This document shows positions 16,878-26,158 of a stretch of 64,000 bases of DNA, one piece after another (positions within the stretch are counted from its first letter, which is position 1; each line of letters starts with the position of its first letter). Position numbers and translations under genes: made by a program. The notes beneath the pieces are model-generated. The model searched no databases. It was not told where the DNA came from and saw nothing but the letters and a program-made list of their open reading frames with translations. The stretch comes from Enterobacter sp. Bisph1 (lineage in GTDB: Bacteria; Pseudomonadota; Gammaproteobacteria; Enterobacterales; Enterobacteriaceae): NCBI RefSeq assembly GCF_000814905.1, contig NZ_JXAG01000040.1:45997-109996 (forward strand). The letters are read 5' to 3'.

Positions 16878-17750
16878 ATGAACAGGTCGAATACCGCGTT
16901 TGAGCACTACTATCAGCAGGTCAGAATGCGCCAGAAGCGCGACAGCTTAGCCTGGTCGCTGGTGATTGTTAGCCTCTATCTGGCCGCCGGCAGCGCGGCG
17001 GAATTTAATCTCGCCACCATCTGGCACTCCCTACCCAACTTTCTTGATTACATGCGCGAAACGGTGCCGACGCTGCACGGTTCGCTGCTGTTTGCTGATA
17101 GCCATACCAAAGGTTCGCTGGCCTATTGGGGTTACCGGCTGCCGATCCAGTTACCCCTCATTTGGGAAACCCTACAGCTGGCGCTGGCGGCGACATTGGC
17201 CTCCTTCGCTATCGCCGCGGTACTGGCCTTTCTGGCGGCGGGCAATACCTGGTCTCCCCCACCGGTGCGCTTTGCCGTACGAACGCTGGTGGCTTTTTTG
17301 CGTACCATGCCGGAACTGGCGTGGGCGGTAATTTTCGTCATGGCCTTCGGTATTGGCGCTATCCCCGGCTTTCTGGCGCTGGCGCTGCATACCGTTGGCA
17401 GTCTGACCAAGCTGTTTTATGAGGCGGTCGAGAGCGCACAGGAGAGGCCGGTGCGCGGGCTGGCGTCCTGCGGTGCCACGCATTTCCAGCGTGTTCGCTT
17501 CGCGTTGTGGCCGCAGGTGAAACCGATTTTTCTCTCCTACGCCTTTATGCGCCTCGAAATTAACTTTCGCTCCTCCACCATTCTTGGGCTGGTGGGCGCG
17601 GGCGGCATCGGCCAGGAGCTGATGACCAATATCAAACTCGACCGCTACGATCAGGTCAGCATCACGCTGCTGCTGATTATTATGGTGGTTTCCGCACTGG
17701 ATACGATCTCTGGCCGCCTGCGCCAGTGGGTGCTGGAGGGGAAAAAATGA
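16878..17750 (+). CDS. phnE: Phosphonate-type ABC permease 1
   Basis: The 290-residue membrane protein shows about six membrane segments and the PhnE-like loop EAVESAQERPVRGLASCGAT and then RSSTILGLVGAGGIGQELMT, the conserved GAGGIG ending of PhnE permeases. A Met at 16878 starts the frame; the ribosome site is weak. It overlaps the next permease gene (ATGA), and the two probably form a heterodimer. Confidence 0.82.
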   Translation: MNRSNTAFEHYYQQVRMRQKRDSLAWSLVIVSLYLAAGSAAEFNLATIWHSLPNFLDYMRETVPTLHGSLLFADSHTKGSLAYWGYRLPIQLPLIWETLQLALAATLASFAIAAVLAFLAAGNTWSPPPVRFAVRTLVAFLRTMPELAWAVIFVMAFGIGAIPGFLALALHTVGSLTKLFYEAVESAQERPVRGLASCGATHFQRVRFALWPQVKPIFLSYAFMRLEINFRSSTILGLVGAGGIGQELMTNIKLDRYDQVSITLLLIIMVVSALDTISGRLRQWVLEGKK

Positions 17751-18628
17751 GCCACTGGCAAGGGATACCCGACGTGGCGTTGAGCCGTCAACTCAACGGG
17801 AAATTGTTTCAGGCGCAGGGGCGCTATTTACGCCGTCTCGGGCTGATAGTCCTGGCGGTGCTGCTCTATTACGCCTGGTTCTTTATGCAGTTCGGCATTC
17901 CTGTCGAACAAGCGTTGACCGGCGTACAGCAGATTGGCCGCTATATTGCGCGCATGTTCGTGTGGCACGATTTCTGGAACTGGCCGTTTGCCTACTACTT
18001 CACGCAGATTGGCATTACGCTTGCGATCGTCTTTGCTGGCACCCTCACCGCCACGCTGTTTGCCCTGCTGCTGTCGTTTCTGGCGGCGCGAAATATTATG
18101 AAAGGCGGCATCGCGGCGGGCATCGCCTTCTGTATGCGACGCCTGTTCGATGTGCTGCGCGGCATTGATATGGCGATTTGGGGGCTGATCTTTGTCCGCG
18201 CCGTTGGCCTTGGGCCGCTTGCCGGGGTGCTGGCGATCGTTATGCAGGACACCGGTCTGCTCGGGCGTCTATACGCCGAGAGTCACGAAGCGGTCGATCG
18301 CGCCCCGGCGCGCGGCTTAACGGCGGTGGGCGCGGGCGGCTTGCAGAAACACCGTTTTAGCACCTTTACCCAATCTTTCCCGACCTTTCTGGCCCTTAGC
18401 CTTTATCAAATCGAGTCCAATACCCGCTCGGCGGCGGTGCTGGGGTTTGTCGGCGCGGGCGGCATTGGCCTGATCTATGCCGAGAATATGCGGCTGTGGA
18501 ACTGGGATGTGGTGATGTTTATCACCGTGATTCTGGTGGCTATCGTGATGATCATGGATAGCGCGTCGGCCTGGCTGCGCCGACGCTATATTACCGGTAA
18601 ATCGATCCCGCTGTTTAAACCGCAGTAA
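17747..18628 (+). CDS. phnE2: Phosphonate-type ABC permease 2
   Basis: The start is the ATG at 17747, overlapping the stop of permease 1 as ATGA; the in-frame codon 21 bases upstream is not needed. The 293-residue product has the same build as permease 1, including SHEAVDRAPARGLTAVGAGG and SAAVLGFVGAGGIGLIYAEN. Its end overlaps the convergent phosphatase gene by 14 bases. Confidence 0.82.
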   Translation: MSHWQGIPDVALSRQLNGKLFQAQGRYLRRLGLIVLAVLLYYAWFFMQFGIPVEQALTGVQQIGRYIARMFVWHDFWNWPFAYYFTQIGITLAIVFAGTLTATLFALLLSFLAARNIMKGGIAAGIAFCMRRLFDVLRGIDMAIWGLIFVRAVGLGPLAGVLAIVMQDTGLLGRLYAESHEAVDRAPARGLTAVGAGGLQKHRFSTFTQSFPTFLALSLYQIESNTRSAAVLGFVGAGGIGLIYAENMRLWNWDVVMFITVILVAIVMIMDSASAWLRRRYITGKSIPLFKPQ

Positions 18629-19286
18629 GCCGCCAGTTGAGTACTGGCCAGCCCATTACTTCGCCGTGGGCGGCCAGTTTCTGGCACGGGTTCACCAGAT
18701 AAACGCGATCGGCGCGCTGGCACAGGGGCAGATCGTTAATCGAGTCCGTATAAAAAACAACCTCCCCGTCATACTGTGGATGGCGGGCGAGAAAGTTGTC
18801 CAGACAGGCGATTTTGCCCTGCTGGTAACTCGGCGTACCGTCAATCTCACCGCTGTAGCAGCCGTTTCGGGTTTTCACCTCCACGCCGATCCCATGCTCA
18901 ATGCCGAGCACCGGCGCAATGGCGTTGACCAGCAAACTGACGGAGGCAGAAATAATCAGCATCGGCTGGTTTTGCGCCCGTAGCTCGGCAATCAGCGCCC
19001 GCGCCTGCGGGTAAATACGCGGCACAATCTCCGTTGCCACGCAGTTCGCCACCAGACGGTCCACCTGTGCTATCGGCATAGCGGCTAGCGGCGAGAGAGT
19101 CAGCGCCACGTATTCATGGAGATCCATTTCACCACGCGCGTAATCCGCCATTAACCGTTCTTCATGGTGTAAATACTCCCCGCTATCGGCGATGCCCTGG
19201 CGCACTAAATAGCGGCTCCAGTAAGTGCTGCTGTCACCGTGGATTAACGTATTATCGAGATCGAAAACATACAGCGCTTGCTCCAT
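18615..19286 (-). CDS. HAD-IB family phosphatase (SerB-like)
   Basis: The ATG at 19286, behind GGAAGGG, starts MEQALYVFDLDNTLIHGDSS with the HAD nucleophile motif DLDNT. Motif II Ser is in LIISAS near residue 110, the motif III Lys is probably in QQGKIACL, and motif IV is in YTDSINDLPL. The 223-residue length and helical cap fit the HAD-IB group that includes phosphoserine phosphatase and relatives. The open frame extends further upstream but without a ribosome site. Lying convergent with the phosphonate-type importer, it may act on an imported phosphoester, though a general metabolic role is equally possible. Confidence 0.75.
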   Translation of the reverse strand: MEQALYVFDLDNTLIHGDSSTYWSRYLVRQGIADSGEYLHHEERLMADYARGEMDLHEYVALTLSPLAAMPIAQVDRLVANCVATEIVPRIYPQARALIAELRAQNQPMLIISASVSLLVNAIAPVLGIEHGIGVEVKTRNGCYSGEIDGTPSYQQGKIACLDNFLARHPQYDGEVVFYTDSINDLPLCQRADRVYLVNPCQKLAAHGEVMGWPVLNWRLTAV

Positions 19287-19501
19287 TGTCCCTTCCTGTT
19301 GATTAACTTCTGCGCCCACCAGCCTGGCGAAAAAAGATGACAGCTTAAAGAATCTTGCCCTCAATAAGTTATACACCAGCGTGAGGACGTTCCTGCCAAC
19401 TGCGGGTGGAATACGCGCAACGATAGCTCGCTCAAGTACGCCCTTGCATTTCACGCCCCTTTATTTTAGTATTATCTAAATTAAGTAAAAGCTAAAACAA
19501 T

Positions 19502-19813
19502 ATGACAACTCCTGATATCACCCAACTACAAACGCAGGCAGAGAAAGCTTCTGGCCTGCTGAAAGCGATGAGTAACCCGCATCGCTTACTGATCCTCTGC
19601 ATGCTGTGCGACGCGCCCGGCACGTCGGCGGGGGAACTCAGCACCATTACCGGTCTTAGCCCTTCAGCCACGTCACAGCATCTGGCGAGAATGAAAGAGG
19701 AAGGCCTGATCGAAAGCCAGCGTCAGGCGCAGCGGGTGAACTACTTCATTAAAGCGCCGGCCATCAGAACGCTGGTGCAGACGCTAAAAAACATTTACTG
19801 CCCGGAGGCTTAG
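19502..19813 (+). CDS. ygaV: ArsR-family transcription regulator YgaV
   Basis: The 103-residue protein is a winged-helix ArsR regulator with the recognition helix in LSPSATSQHLARMKEEGL. The two cysteines at LILCML and NIYCPEA match those I recall in E. coli YgaV, which senses sulfide/redox state and controls ygaVP. An AT-rich region with TTTTA/TAAAA arms immediately upstream could be its own operator. ygaP starts two bases after the stop. Confidence 0.88.
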   Translation: MTTPDITQLQTQAEKASGLLKAMSNPHRLLILCMLCDAPGTSAGELSTITGLSPSATSQHLARMKEEGLIESQRQAQRVNYFIKAPAIRTLVQTLKNIYCPEA

Positions 19814-19815
19814 CT

Positions 19816-20340
19816 ATGCGTTACACCTTGATTACTCCCAAAGAAGCCCGTACCCAGCAGCAGAACGGCGCGCCGGTAGTGGATATTCGCCAGCCGGATG
19901 AATTTCGTCGCGAGCATCTACCTGACGCGGTTTCCCTGCCGTTAGATGAGCTGCTTGCCGGAAAAGCCGTTTCGCAGGCGGCAAGCGCACAGACGGTGAT
20001 TTTCCACTGTCAGTCCGGGATGCGGACGCAACAAAATGCCGACGCGCTGGTACGTGCCGCGTCGCCGGCCAATGTGCTCATCATCGAAGGCGGTCTTAAT
20101 AACTGGAAGCAGGAAAAGCTGCCGACCGTCGAAGATAAACGCCAGCCGCGCCCGCTAATGCAGCAGGTGCAGATTGTTGCCGGTAGCCTGATTCTGCTCG
20201 GCGTGGTGCTGGGTTATGCCGTTGACATCCGCTTTTTCCTGCTGTCGGGCTTTGTCGGCGCCGGGCTACTGTTTGCTGGCCTGAGCGGCTGGTGCGGTAT
20301 GGCGCTACTGCTGGCGAAAATGCCGTGGAACCGTCGCTAG
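19816..20340 (+). CDS. ygaP: Membrane rhodanese YgaP
   Basis: The 174 residues consist of a rhodanese domain with the active-site loop FHCQSGMRTQQN (catalytic Cys near residue 63) and two C-terminal membrane segments, the same length and layout as E. coli YgaP. The family transfers sulfane sulfur to cyanide or other acceptors at the inner membrane. It is co-transcribed with ygaV, a sulfur-responsive regulator. Confidence 0.88.
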   Translation: MRYTLITPKEARTQQQNGAPVVDIRQPDEFRREHLPDAVSLPLDELLAGKAVSQAASAQTVIFHCQSGMRTQQNADALVRAASPANVLIIEGGLNNWKQEKLPTVEDKRQPRPLMQQVQIVAGSLILLGVVLGYAVDIRFFLLSGFVGAGLLFAGLSGWCGMALLLAKMPWNRR

Positions 20341-20418
20341 CGCACAGCGTGGCTTTTGAAGATTCTCCTCTGGGTCAAATGAGTGATATATTTCCCGGCC
20401 TAAACCCAAGGAGATGCC

Positions 20419-21834
20419 ATGGCGGAATATGATTCACTTGCGCAGGATGTGCTGGCGCAGGCAGACACTGACCAGCAGCGACAGCAGGACCGGGCTTTAC
20501 TGGATCAGGTGCTGGAGATTTACGGTCAGAAATATGTGGCGGAGCAGCTTAAACATGCGGGCAAAGCTGAGTGGAGCCGTGAATCCCTTAACCGCTGGGT
20601 GAATGGCAAAGGCAGCGCCAAAACCTTCACCGCTGCCGAAGTGGCGCTGCTGCGCAGCCTGTTGCCCTCCCCGCTCGCCCATCATCCCGCGTATCGCTTT
20701 CGCTTTATCGATCTCTTCGCCGGGATTGGCGGCATCCGCAGCGGTTTTGAAGCCATTGGCGGGCAGTGCGTTTTCACCAGCGAATGGAATAAAAACGCGG
20801 TGCGTACCTATAAAGCCAACTGGTACAACGATCCTGCCGCTCATACCTTTAACCAGGATATCCGCGAAGTGACCCTGAGCGGTAAGCCGGACGTTTCTGA
20901 AGCCGATGCTTACGCGCATATCGCCGCGACCATTCCCGATCATGATGTGCTGCTAGCCGGTTTCCCCTGCCAGCCCTTTAGCCTGGCGGGCGTCAGCAAA
21001 AAGAATGCGCTGGGCCGCGCCCACGGCTTTGAGTGCGAGGCGCAGGGCACGCTGTTTTTTGATGTGGCGCGCATTATCAAAGCCCGCCGCCCGGCGATTT
21101 TCGTGCTGGAAAACGTGAAGAATTTAAAGAGCCACGACAAAGGTAAAACCTTTAGCGTCATCATGAATACCCTTGATGAATTGGGTTATGACGTGGCCGA
21201 TGCCCGGCTCAACGGTAAAGACGATCCGAAGGTTATCGACGGCAAACATTTTTTACCCCAGCATCGCGAACGGATTGTGCTGGTCGGTTTTCGCCGCGAT
21301 CTCGATCTTGCCGAGGGCTTTACCCTACGCGATATCAGCCGTTTTTACCCTGCGCGTCGGCCCGCCTTTGGCGAACTGCTGGAGCCGACCGTTGATAGCA
21401 AATATGTGCTGTCGCCCAAGCTGTGGGATTACCTCTATCGCTATGCGAAAAAACACGCCGCCAAAGGCAACGGGTTTGGCTTCGGGCTGGTTGATCCTAC
21501 CCGCGCCGATAGCGTAGCGCGCACCCTTTCCGCGCGTTATCACAAAGACGGTTCGGAGATCCTTATCGATCGCGGCTGGGATAAAGCACTCGGCGAGGCG
21601 GATTTTACTCACGCAGAGAACCAGGCGCGCCGCCCGCGACGGCTGACGCCCCATGAATGCGCGCGCTTGATGGGTTTTGAAAAGGTCGGCGAACAGCCGT
21701 TTCGCATCCCCGTTTCCGACACTCAGGCCTATCGCCAGTTTGGCAATTCAGTGGTGGTTCCGGTGTTTGCCGCCGTGGCAAAGCTGCTGGAACCGCGGAT
21801 TGCCCTCGCCGTAAAACGGCGCAGGAAAAGTTAA
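20419..21834 (+). CDS. dcm: DNA (cytosine-5) methyltransferase, Dcm type
   Basis: The 471-residue protein carries the C5-methyltransferase motifs in order: [20 protein letters not shown] (motif I), the catalytic loop [16 protein letters not shown], and [11 protein letters not shown]. The C-terminal [10 protein letters not shown] is motif X. It aligns from memory with E. coli Dcm along its whole length, so it should methylate CCWGG. The N-terminal 80 residues diverge most. In E. coli dcm lies elsewhere and overlaps vsr, the mismatch endonuclease that repairs deaminated sites. Here a chemoreceptor follows and no vsr is seen. A GGAG site lies eight bases before the ATG. Confidence 0.88.
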   Translation: MAEYDSLAQDVLAQADTDQQRQQDRALLDQVLEIYGQKYVAEQLKHAGKAEWSRESLNRWVNGKGSAKTFTAAEVALLRSLLPSPLAHHPAYRFRFIDLFAGIGGIRSGFEAIGGQCVFTSEWNKNAVRTYKANWYNDPAAHTFNQDIREVTLSGKPDVSEADAYAHIAATIPDHDVLLAGFPCQPFSLAGVSKKNALGRAHGFECEAQGTLFFDVARIIKARRPAIFVLENVKNLKSHDKGKTFSVIMNTLDELGYDVADARLNGKDDPKVIDGKHFLPQHRERIVLVGFRRDLDLAEGFTLRDISRFYPARRPAFGELLEPTVDSKYVLSPKLWDYLYRYAKKHAAKGNGFGFGLVDPTRADSVARTLSARYHKDGSEILIDRGWDKALGEADFTHAENQARRPRRLTPHECARLMGFEKVGEQPFRIPVSDTQAYRQFGNSVVVPVFAAVAKLLEPRIALAVKRRRKS

Positions 21835-21841
21835 ATGTGCT

Positions 21842-21862
21842 GCCCGGCATGCAACGTGCCGG
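21842..21862 (+). terminator. Hairpin after dcm
   Basis: CCCGGCA and TGCCGGG pair around a seven-base loop just after the dcm stop. The T-run is poor, so termination may be weak. Confidence 0.4.
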
Positions 21863-21903
21863 GTCACTGTTTACGCGCTAAACAAGTGTTTAAAAAGTGA
21901 TCA

Positions 21904-21930
21904 TAAAGTTAATGCAGGCCAGGTCGATAT
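21904..21930 (+). promoter_or_regulatory. Sigma-28 (FliA) promoter
   Basis: TAAAGTTA at 21904-21911, an 11-base spacer, and GTCGATAT at 21923-21930 match the flagellar sigma consensus TAAAGTTT-N11-GCCGATAA at nearly every position. The chemoreceptor ATG lies 38 bases on. Confidence 0.85.
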
Positions 21931-21967
21931 TACTGGAGCAATCCCGACTCTTTTATGGACTATGGCC

Positions 21968-23632
21968 ATGCTCAAAAATATACGGGTTATTACCGGCATC
22001 ATTATCGCTCTTACCTTTTTTTGTCTTCTACAATTCGTCACCGGTGGTCTGTTCTATTCGGCGGTCAATAACGACCGGGTGAACTTCCAAAACAGCGGTG
22101 TTCTTAACGCACAGCAGGAAAATTTGGGTGACAGCGTTATTACGCTGATCAAAACCCGTGTTACCGTGACCCGCGTAGCGATCCGCTTTTTGAAAAACCA
22201 GCGCGATCCGGCTTCATTAGCAAGCATTGAAAAGTTGCTGAATGCGGCGGAGGATTCCCTTAAAAAATCTGAAGGTTTTTTCAACAATTACAAAAACACG
22301 CCTCGCGTCAACGGGCAAGACAGCGCTCTGGCGGATGAAGTCTCGCAGAACATCATCAAAATGCATGATGTGCTGCAACAATCGATAACCTACCTGCGCG
22401 CCAATAACTACGAAGCCTACGGCAATCTGGATGCGCAGAAGGCCCAGGAAGAGATGGATGCCAGCTACGATAAATGGCGGGCGGAAAACAACACCTTCCT
22501 GCAAGCCGCCGCACAGGAAAACCAGAGCAGCTTTACCAGTATGCAATGGACGCTGGGCATTATTTTGCTGGTGGTGATTGCGGTGATGACGGTTATCTGG
22601 CTCGGTCTGCAGCACCTGCTGCTGCGCCCGCTGCACAGCGTGATGGGCCATATACGCGCGATTGCCGGTGGTGATTTAACCCAGAGCATTTCTGCCCAGG
22701 GGCGTAACGAAATGAGCCAGCTCGCCGCCGGTCTCCATGAGATGCAATCCTCGCTGGTTAAAACCGTCAGCGCAGTACGCAACAGTTCCGACTCGATTTA
22801 TACCGGCGCGAGCGAAATCTCTACCGGCAATAACGATCTCTCATCGCGCACGGAGCAGCAGGCATCCTCACTGGAAGAGACCGCCGCCAGCATGGAGCAG
22901 TTAACGGCCACGGTGAAACAGAACACCGACAACGCCCGTCAGGCTTCGCAGCTGGCGAAAAACGCCTCGGATACCGCCGCACGCGGGGGCCAGGTGGTAA
23001 GCACGGTGGTGCGTACCATGAGCGAAATCTCCGACAGTTCTCAACAGATTGCCCATATCACCGGTGTGATTGACGGCATTGCTTTCCAGACCAATATCCT
23101 CGCGCTTAACGCCGCAGTAGAAGCAGCGCGCGCAGGTGAGCAGGGCCGCGGCTTTGCGGTGGTAGCCGGGGAAGTGCGTACGCTGGCCAGCCGCAGCGCG
23201 CAGGCGGCGAAAGAGATCAAAACGTTGATTGAGAACTCCGTCAGCCGCGTCAACTCCGGGACCACACAGGTCGCGGAAGCCGGCGATACGATGAAAGAGA
23301 TCGTCAATGCCGTAACGCGGGTAACGGATATTATGGGTGAAATTGCCTCTGCGTCCGAAGAGCAGAGCAAAGGGATTGAGCAGGTTAGCCTCGCGGTATC
23401 ACAGATGGATAGCGTGACGCAGCAGAACGCCTCGCTGGTGGAGGAATCCGCCGCCGCCTCGGCGGCGCTGGAAGAACAGGCCGAGCAGTTACGTCAGGCG
23501 GTTGCTGTGTTCCGTATTAATGGACACAGCACCGTGCCAGGCGTGAAGGCAGGTAAACCACCGGTCGCCACGCTGCGCCCGGCGGTAGCCGCCAGCCAGC
23601 CCACCAGCGATAAAAACTGGGAAACTTTCTAA
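21968..23632 (+). CDS. Methyl-accepting chemotaxis protein, Tsr/Tar type
   Basis: Starting at ATG 21968 gives MLKNIRVITGIIIALTFFCL, as in Tsr. The 554-residue protein has a periplasmic ligand domain between two membrane segments (about 7-30 and 190-212), a HAMP domain, and the signalling tip GIAFQTNILALNAAVEAARA. Methylation helices flank the tip. The C-terminal NWETF is the tether that recruits CheR and CheB, so this is a high-abundance type receptor. Ligand specificity cannot be read: the periplasmic domain is diverged from Tsr and Tar. It is a single gene away from the chemotaxis operon, with its own sigma-28 promoter. Confidence 0.88.
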   Translation: MLKNIRVITGIIIALTFFCLLQFVTGGLFYSAVNNDRVNFQNSGVLNAQQENLGDSVITLIKTRVTVTRVAIRFLKNQRDPASLASIEKLLNAAEDSLKKSEGFFNNYKNTPRVNGQDSALADEVSQNIIKMHDVLQQSITYLRANNYEAYGNLDAQKAQEEMDASYDKWRAENNTFLQAAAQENQSSFTSMQWTLGIILLVVIAVMTVIWLGLQHLLLRPLHSVMGHIRAIAGGDLTQSISAQGRNEMSQLAAGLHEMQSSLVKTVSAVRNSSDSIYTGASEISTGNNDLSSRTEQQASSLEETAASMEQLTATVKQNTDNARQASQLAKNASDTAARGGQVVSTVVRTMSEISDSSQQIAHITGVIDGIAFQTNILALNAAVEAARAGEQGRGFAVVAGEVRTLASRSAQAAKEIKTLIENSVSRVNSGTTQVAEAGDTMKEIVNAVTRVTDIMGEIASASEEQSKGIEQVSLAVSQMDSVTQQNASLVEESAAASAALEEQAEQLRQAVAVFRINGHSTVPGVKAGKPPVATLRPAVAASQPTSDKNWETF

Positions 23633-23639
23633 TACCCGC

Positions 23640-23674
23640 AAAAAAGCCAGCGCGATGCCGTGCGTCGCGCTGGC
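23640..23674 (-). terminator. Terminator between mcp and yqaE
   Basis: GCCAGCGCGA (23646-23655) pairs with TCGCGCTGGC (23665-23674). On the minus strand it is followed by TTTTTTGC, a proper terminator for yqaE; it may also stop the chemoreceptor transcript. Confidence 0.7.
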
Positions 23675-23744
23675 CGTTCTGTTCTTTCATCCGGGATGAA
23701 GCTTGACGAGAAGATTTGCTGCGTGGCAAACCACCCGCCAGGGG

Positions 23745-23903
23745 TTAATCGCGGGTTTGCACCCAAAAGGCGTGAATCAGGCCAGGGAAGTAGCCCAGCA
23801 GTGTAAGCAGGATGTTAATGATAAAGGCCATACCTAAGCCCTTACCCAGCAGTACGCCCAGCGGCGGCAGAATAATTGTGATAACAACACGCCAGAAACC
23901 CAT
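23745..23903 (-). CDS. yqaE: Small membrane protein YqaE (Pmp3 family)
   Basis: The 52-codon frame begins MGFWRVVITIILPPLGVLLG and ends GLIHAFWVQTRD, almost identical to E. coli YqaE as remembered. It has two membrane segments and belongs to the Pmp3/UPF0057 family of stress-linked membrane peptides. A strong GGAGG lies five bases before the ATG. Confidence 0.92.
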   Translation of the reverse strand: MGFWRVVITIILPPLGVLLGKGLGMAFIINILLTLLGYFPGLIHAFWVQTRD

Positions 23904-24082
23904 ATAAGCCTCCTATGCAAAGTAAATCCAGCTGATTGAAAAGTAAGACAATCCATTTAAGCCTAGCTGCTCAAATGGCATATGCCAATCGGATTGGTCG
24001 CTTTTACCCTCTTTTACGCTGTACCCGGGCTGACGTTCAGGCTATGTTTATCTTCACAAACTCATTACAAAAGGAGCAACAC

Positions 24083-24262
24083 ATGTTTTCTATTGGCGAT
24101 ATTGTGCAACCGCGTATTGGCGGTGCGACATTAAAAGTGGTTGAAGTGCATGAGGATCAGATTGTCGCGGTGCCTGCGAGCGACGAACAGGCGGCGAAAA
24201 TTACCTTAAAAGCGGAAGATGTTTCCCTGTATCAGGAAGACGGAGATTTCGGCGTCTGCTGA
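24083..24262 (+). CDS. Small protein, DUF2158-like
   Basis: The 59-residue product starts at ATG 24083, six bases after a perfect AAGGAG. MFSIGDIVQPRIGGATLKVV recalls the GDxVxLxSGGPxMTV start of DUF2158 proteins such as YodC, but the rest does not clearly follow, so the call is tentative. It is acidic, with one Cys at the very end. A hairpin after the stop (GCGGTGGGA/TCCCACCGC, 24269-24290) probably ends the transcript. Confidence 0.6.
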   Translation: MFSIGDIVQPRIGGATLKVVEVHEDQIVAVPASDEQAAKITLKAEDVSLYQEDGDFGVC

Positions 24263-24710
24263 TCGGCTGCGGTGGGATTCTTCCCACCGCACCAAATCGC
24301 ATATTCAATCACTATTCCCGCATAATTAAACGCATTCATTTCCAGCATTAAATACTGCCATTTACGCTTAACCAGTATAAAAATGCTGCCTGCGCCGTTA
24401 GTCCCCCCGCCAAAGCATAGCGCGCTAAATTCTCTTTTTTACCGACTCTTGTGCGGCTGCATCGTCGTGGAAAATATACACAATACACTGATTTAATAAG
24501 ACTTTTATAAACATACCAACGTAAATAATGCGACAGGCAAAAAATACGCAGCGGCAAAGCACTTTATCCAAACAATCGCCGAAATTAAAAATTTATCGCT
24601 AGTTGTTACTTTACAGGCAGATGGATAACCTATCCTCGTTAATCCAGCCGTTGTAAAACGCTAAAAAAATCGTTCACCGACCTGTTTATTGCTTATCAAG
24701 GAGCGCGTTC
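24263..24710. other. Intergenic, site where E. coli carries stpA
   Basis: No stpA-like sequence is seen. The stretch is AT-rich and contains the hairpin at 24269-24290. One minus-strand frame (24348-24557) has no ribosome site and looks accidental. The alaE promoter should lie in the last 150 bases. Confidence 0.45.
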
Positions 24711-25160
24711 ATGTTCTCTTCGCAGTCTCGCCTGCGTCACGCCGTAGCGGACACCGTTGCCATGGTGGTCTACTGCTCGGTAGTGAACATGCTGATTGAA
24801 ATATTTCTCTCCGGAATGAGCTTTGAGCAGTCACTTTCATCGCGGCTGGTGGCGATTCCCGTCAACATTATTATTGCCTGGCCCTACGGACTGTATCGCG
24901 ATCTGTTTATGCGCTACGCGCGCCGCATTAGCCCGTCAGGCTGGATGAAAAATCTGGCGGATGTGCTGGCCTATGTGACCTTTCAGTCACCGGTATATGT
25001 GGCGATCCTGCTGAGCGTGGGTGCCGACTGGCCGCAGATTATCGCTGCCGTCAGTTCGAATATCGTGGTGTCAATGATGATGGGCGCGGTATACGGCTAC
25101 TTCCTCGATTACTGCCGCCGCCTGTTCCGGGTGAGCAATTACCATCAGGCCAAAGCCTGA
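24711..25160 (+). CDS. alaE: L-alanine exporter AlaE
   Basis: The 149-residue inner-membrane protein has four predicted membrane segments and the same length as E. coli AlaE, with the conserved [20 protein letters not shown] segment. It exports L-alanine and prevents toxic build-up. A GGAG ribosome site lies seven bases before the ATG. Confidence 0.9.
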   Translation: MFSSQSRLRHAVADTVAMVVYCSVVNMLIEIFLSGMSFEQSLSSRLVAIPVNIIIAWPYGLYRDLFMRYARRISPSGWMKNLADVLAYVTFQSPVYVAILLSVGADWPQIIAAVSSNIVVSMMMGAVYGYFLDYCRRLFRVSNYHQAKA

Positions 25161-25186
25161 TGGTGGGCGGCACAAGCGGCTCTCGT

Positions 25187-25531
25187 TTAGTGCGACTCGC
25201 CAAATAATCCGCTAATAAACTTTTCCAGCGCCACGCGCGAACTAAAGCCGTGCGGAATGCCGTAATGCTCCTGCGCGTCGCCGCCAAAGTAGAGCGGAAA
25301 GTTCTGGTAGTGATCGCACAATTTGATGTCCGAGGCGGGGTCCGCAAGTGATGAACTGCGTTCTTTCAGCGTGGGATGAATAACCAACGCCGTGCGTCCC
25401 ATACGCGCTTCGCGGTTAACGTAAACGTAATTTTCGCCACGGCGATAACCATAGGTTTTCGGCGTCGCGACATCCATAGTGAATCCCACTTTTTCCAGTA
25501 CGCGTGCCACTTCATCGGGTCTTAAATACAT
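25187..25531 (-). CDS. ygaC: Conserved protein YgaC (DUF2002)
   Basis: The 114 residues ([20 protein letters not shown]...) match E. coli YgaC in length and position, convergent with alaE. The function is unknown. In E. coli ygaC is reported to be under Fur control; I see no convincing Fur box in the 160 bases upstream. Confidence 0.85.
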   Translation of the reverse strand: MYLRPDEVARVLEKVGFTMDVATPKTYGYRRGENYVYVNREARMGRTALVIHPTLKERSSSLADPASDIKLCDHYQNFPLYFGGDAQEHYGIPHGFSSRVALEKFISGLFGESH

Positions 25532-25693
25532 AGATTTTCCTCGTCATCTTTCCACAGCCTCGCCACCTTACATGACAGAGCATGGACCGTGACTCAGATA
25601 ATTCCACAAACGGTGCTGAAAGACGTGATTGCCGTCTGGCATTGAAATTTATGGTCTAAACTTAGATTCACACCTAAAACGAGGGAGGATCTT

Positions 25694-26020
25694 ATGCTTA
25701 ACAGACCGAATCGCCGTGACGTAGATGAAGGTGTCGAGGATATCAACAACGATGTTAACCAATTAGCCGATAGCCTCGAATCACTGCTGAAATCCTGGGG
25801 CAGCGATGCGAAAGATGAAGCAGAGACTGCAAGACGCAAAGCACAAGCGCTGCTAAAAGAGACCCGGGCGCGCATGCACGGTCGCAACCGCATGCAGCAG
25901 GCGGCGAAAGACGCCGTAGGATGTGCCGATACATTTGTTAAAGACAGGCCCTGGAGCAGCGTTGGCGCTGCCGCCGCGGTCGGGATTTTTATCGGCGCCC
26001 TGCTTAGCCTGCGCCGCTAG
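25694..26020 (+). CDS. ygaM: ElaB/YgaM/YqjD-family membrane-anchored protein
   Basis: The 108-residue protein has a long charged helical region (about 8-75) and one C-terminal membrane segment (SVGAAAAVGIFIGALLSLRR), the build of the ElaB/YqjD family. These proteins anchor in the inner membrane and bind ribosomes in stationary phase, as known for YqjD. GGAGG precedes the ATG. Confidence 0.9.
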   Translation: MLNRPNRRDVDEGVEDINNDVNQLADSLESLLKSWGSDAKDEAETARRKAQALLKETRARMHGRNRMQQAAKDAVGCADTFVKDRPWSSVGAAAAVGIFIGALLSLRR

Positions 26021-26032
26021 TTCTCTCCCCAT

Positions 26033-26066
26033 AAACCCCTGCCGGGATCGCCCGGCAGGGGTTTTT
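26033..26066. terminator. Strong terminator after ygaM
   Basis: A 14-base perfect stem (AAACCCCTGCCGGG with its complement) and an ATCG loop end in a T-run at 26062-26066. The A-run at its left makes it able to work on both strands. Confidence 0.85.
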
Positions 26067-26158
26067 CTTTGCCTTAAACTCCCTGTTTCTGTGTAAAACG
26101 CGTACACACTCCCCTTACCCACGGTTTCTCTCCTTTCGGTAAATCCCATGGCAATTTC

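Noticed and set aside
24348..24557. Minus-strand frame of 69 codons
   Set aside because: No ribosome site and no recognisable family. A hydrophobic stretch near its end is suggestive but not enough.
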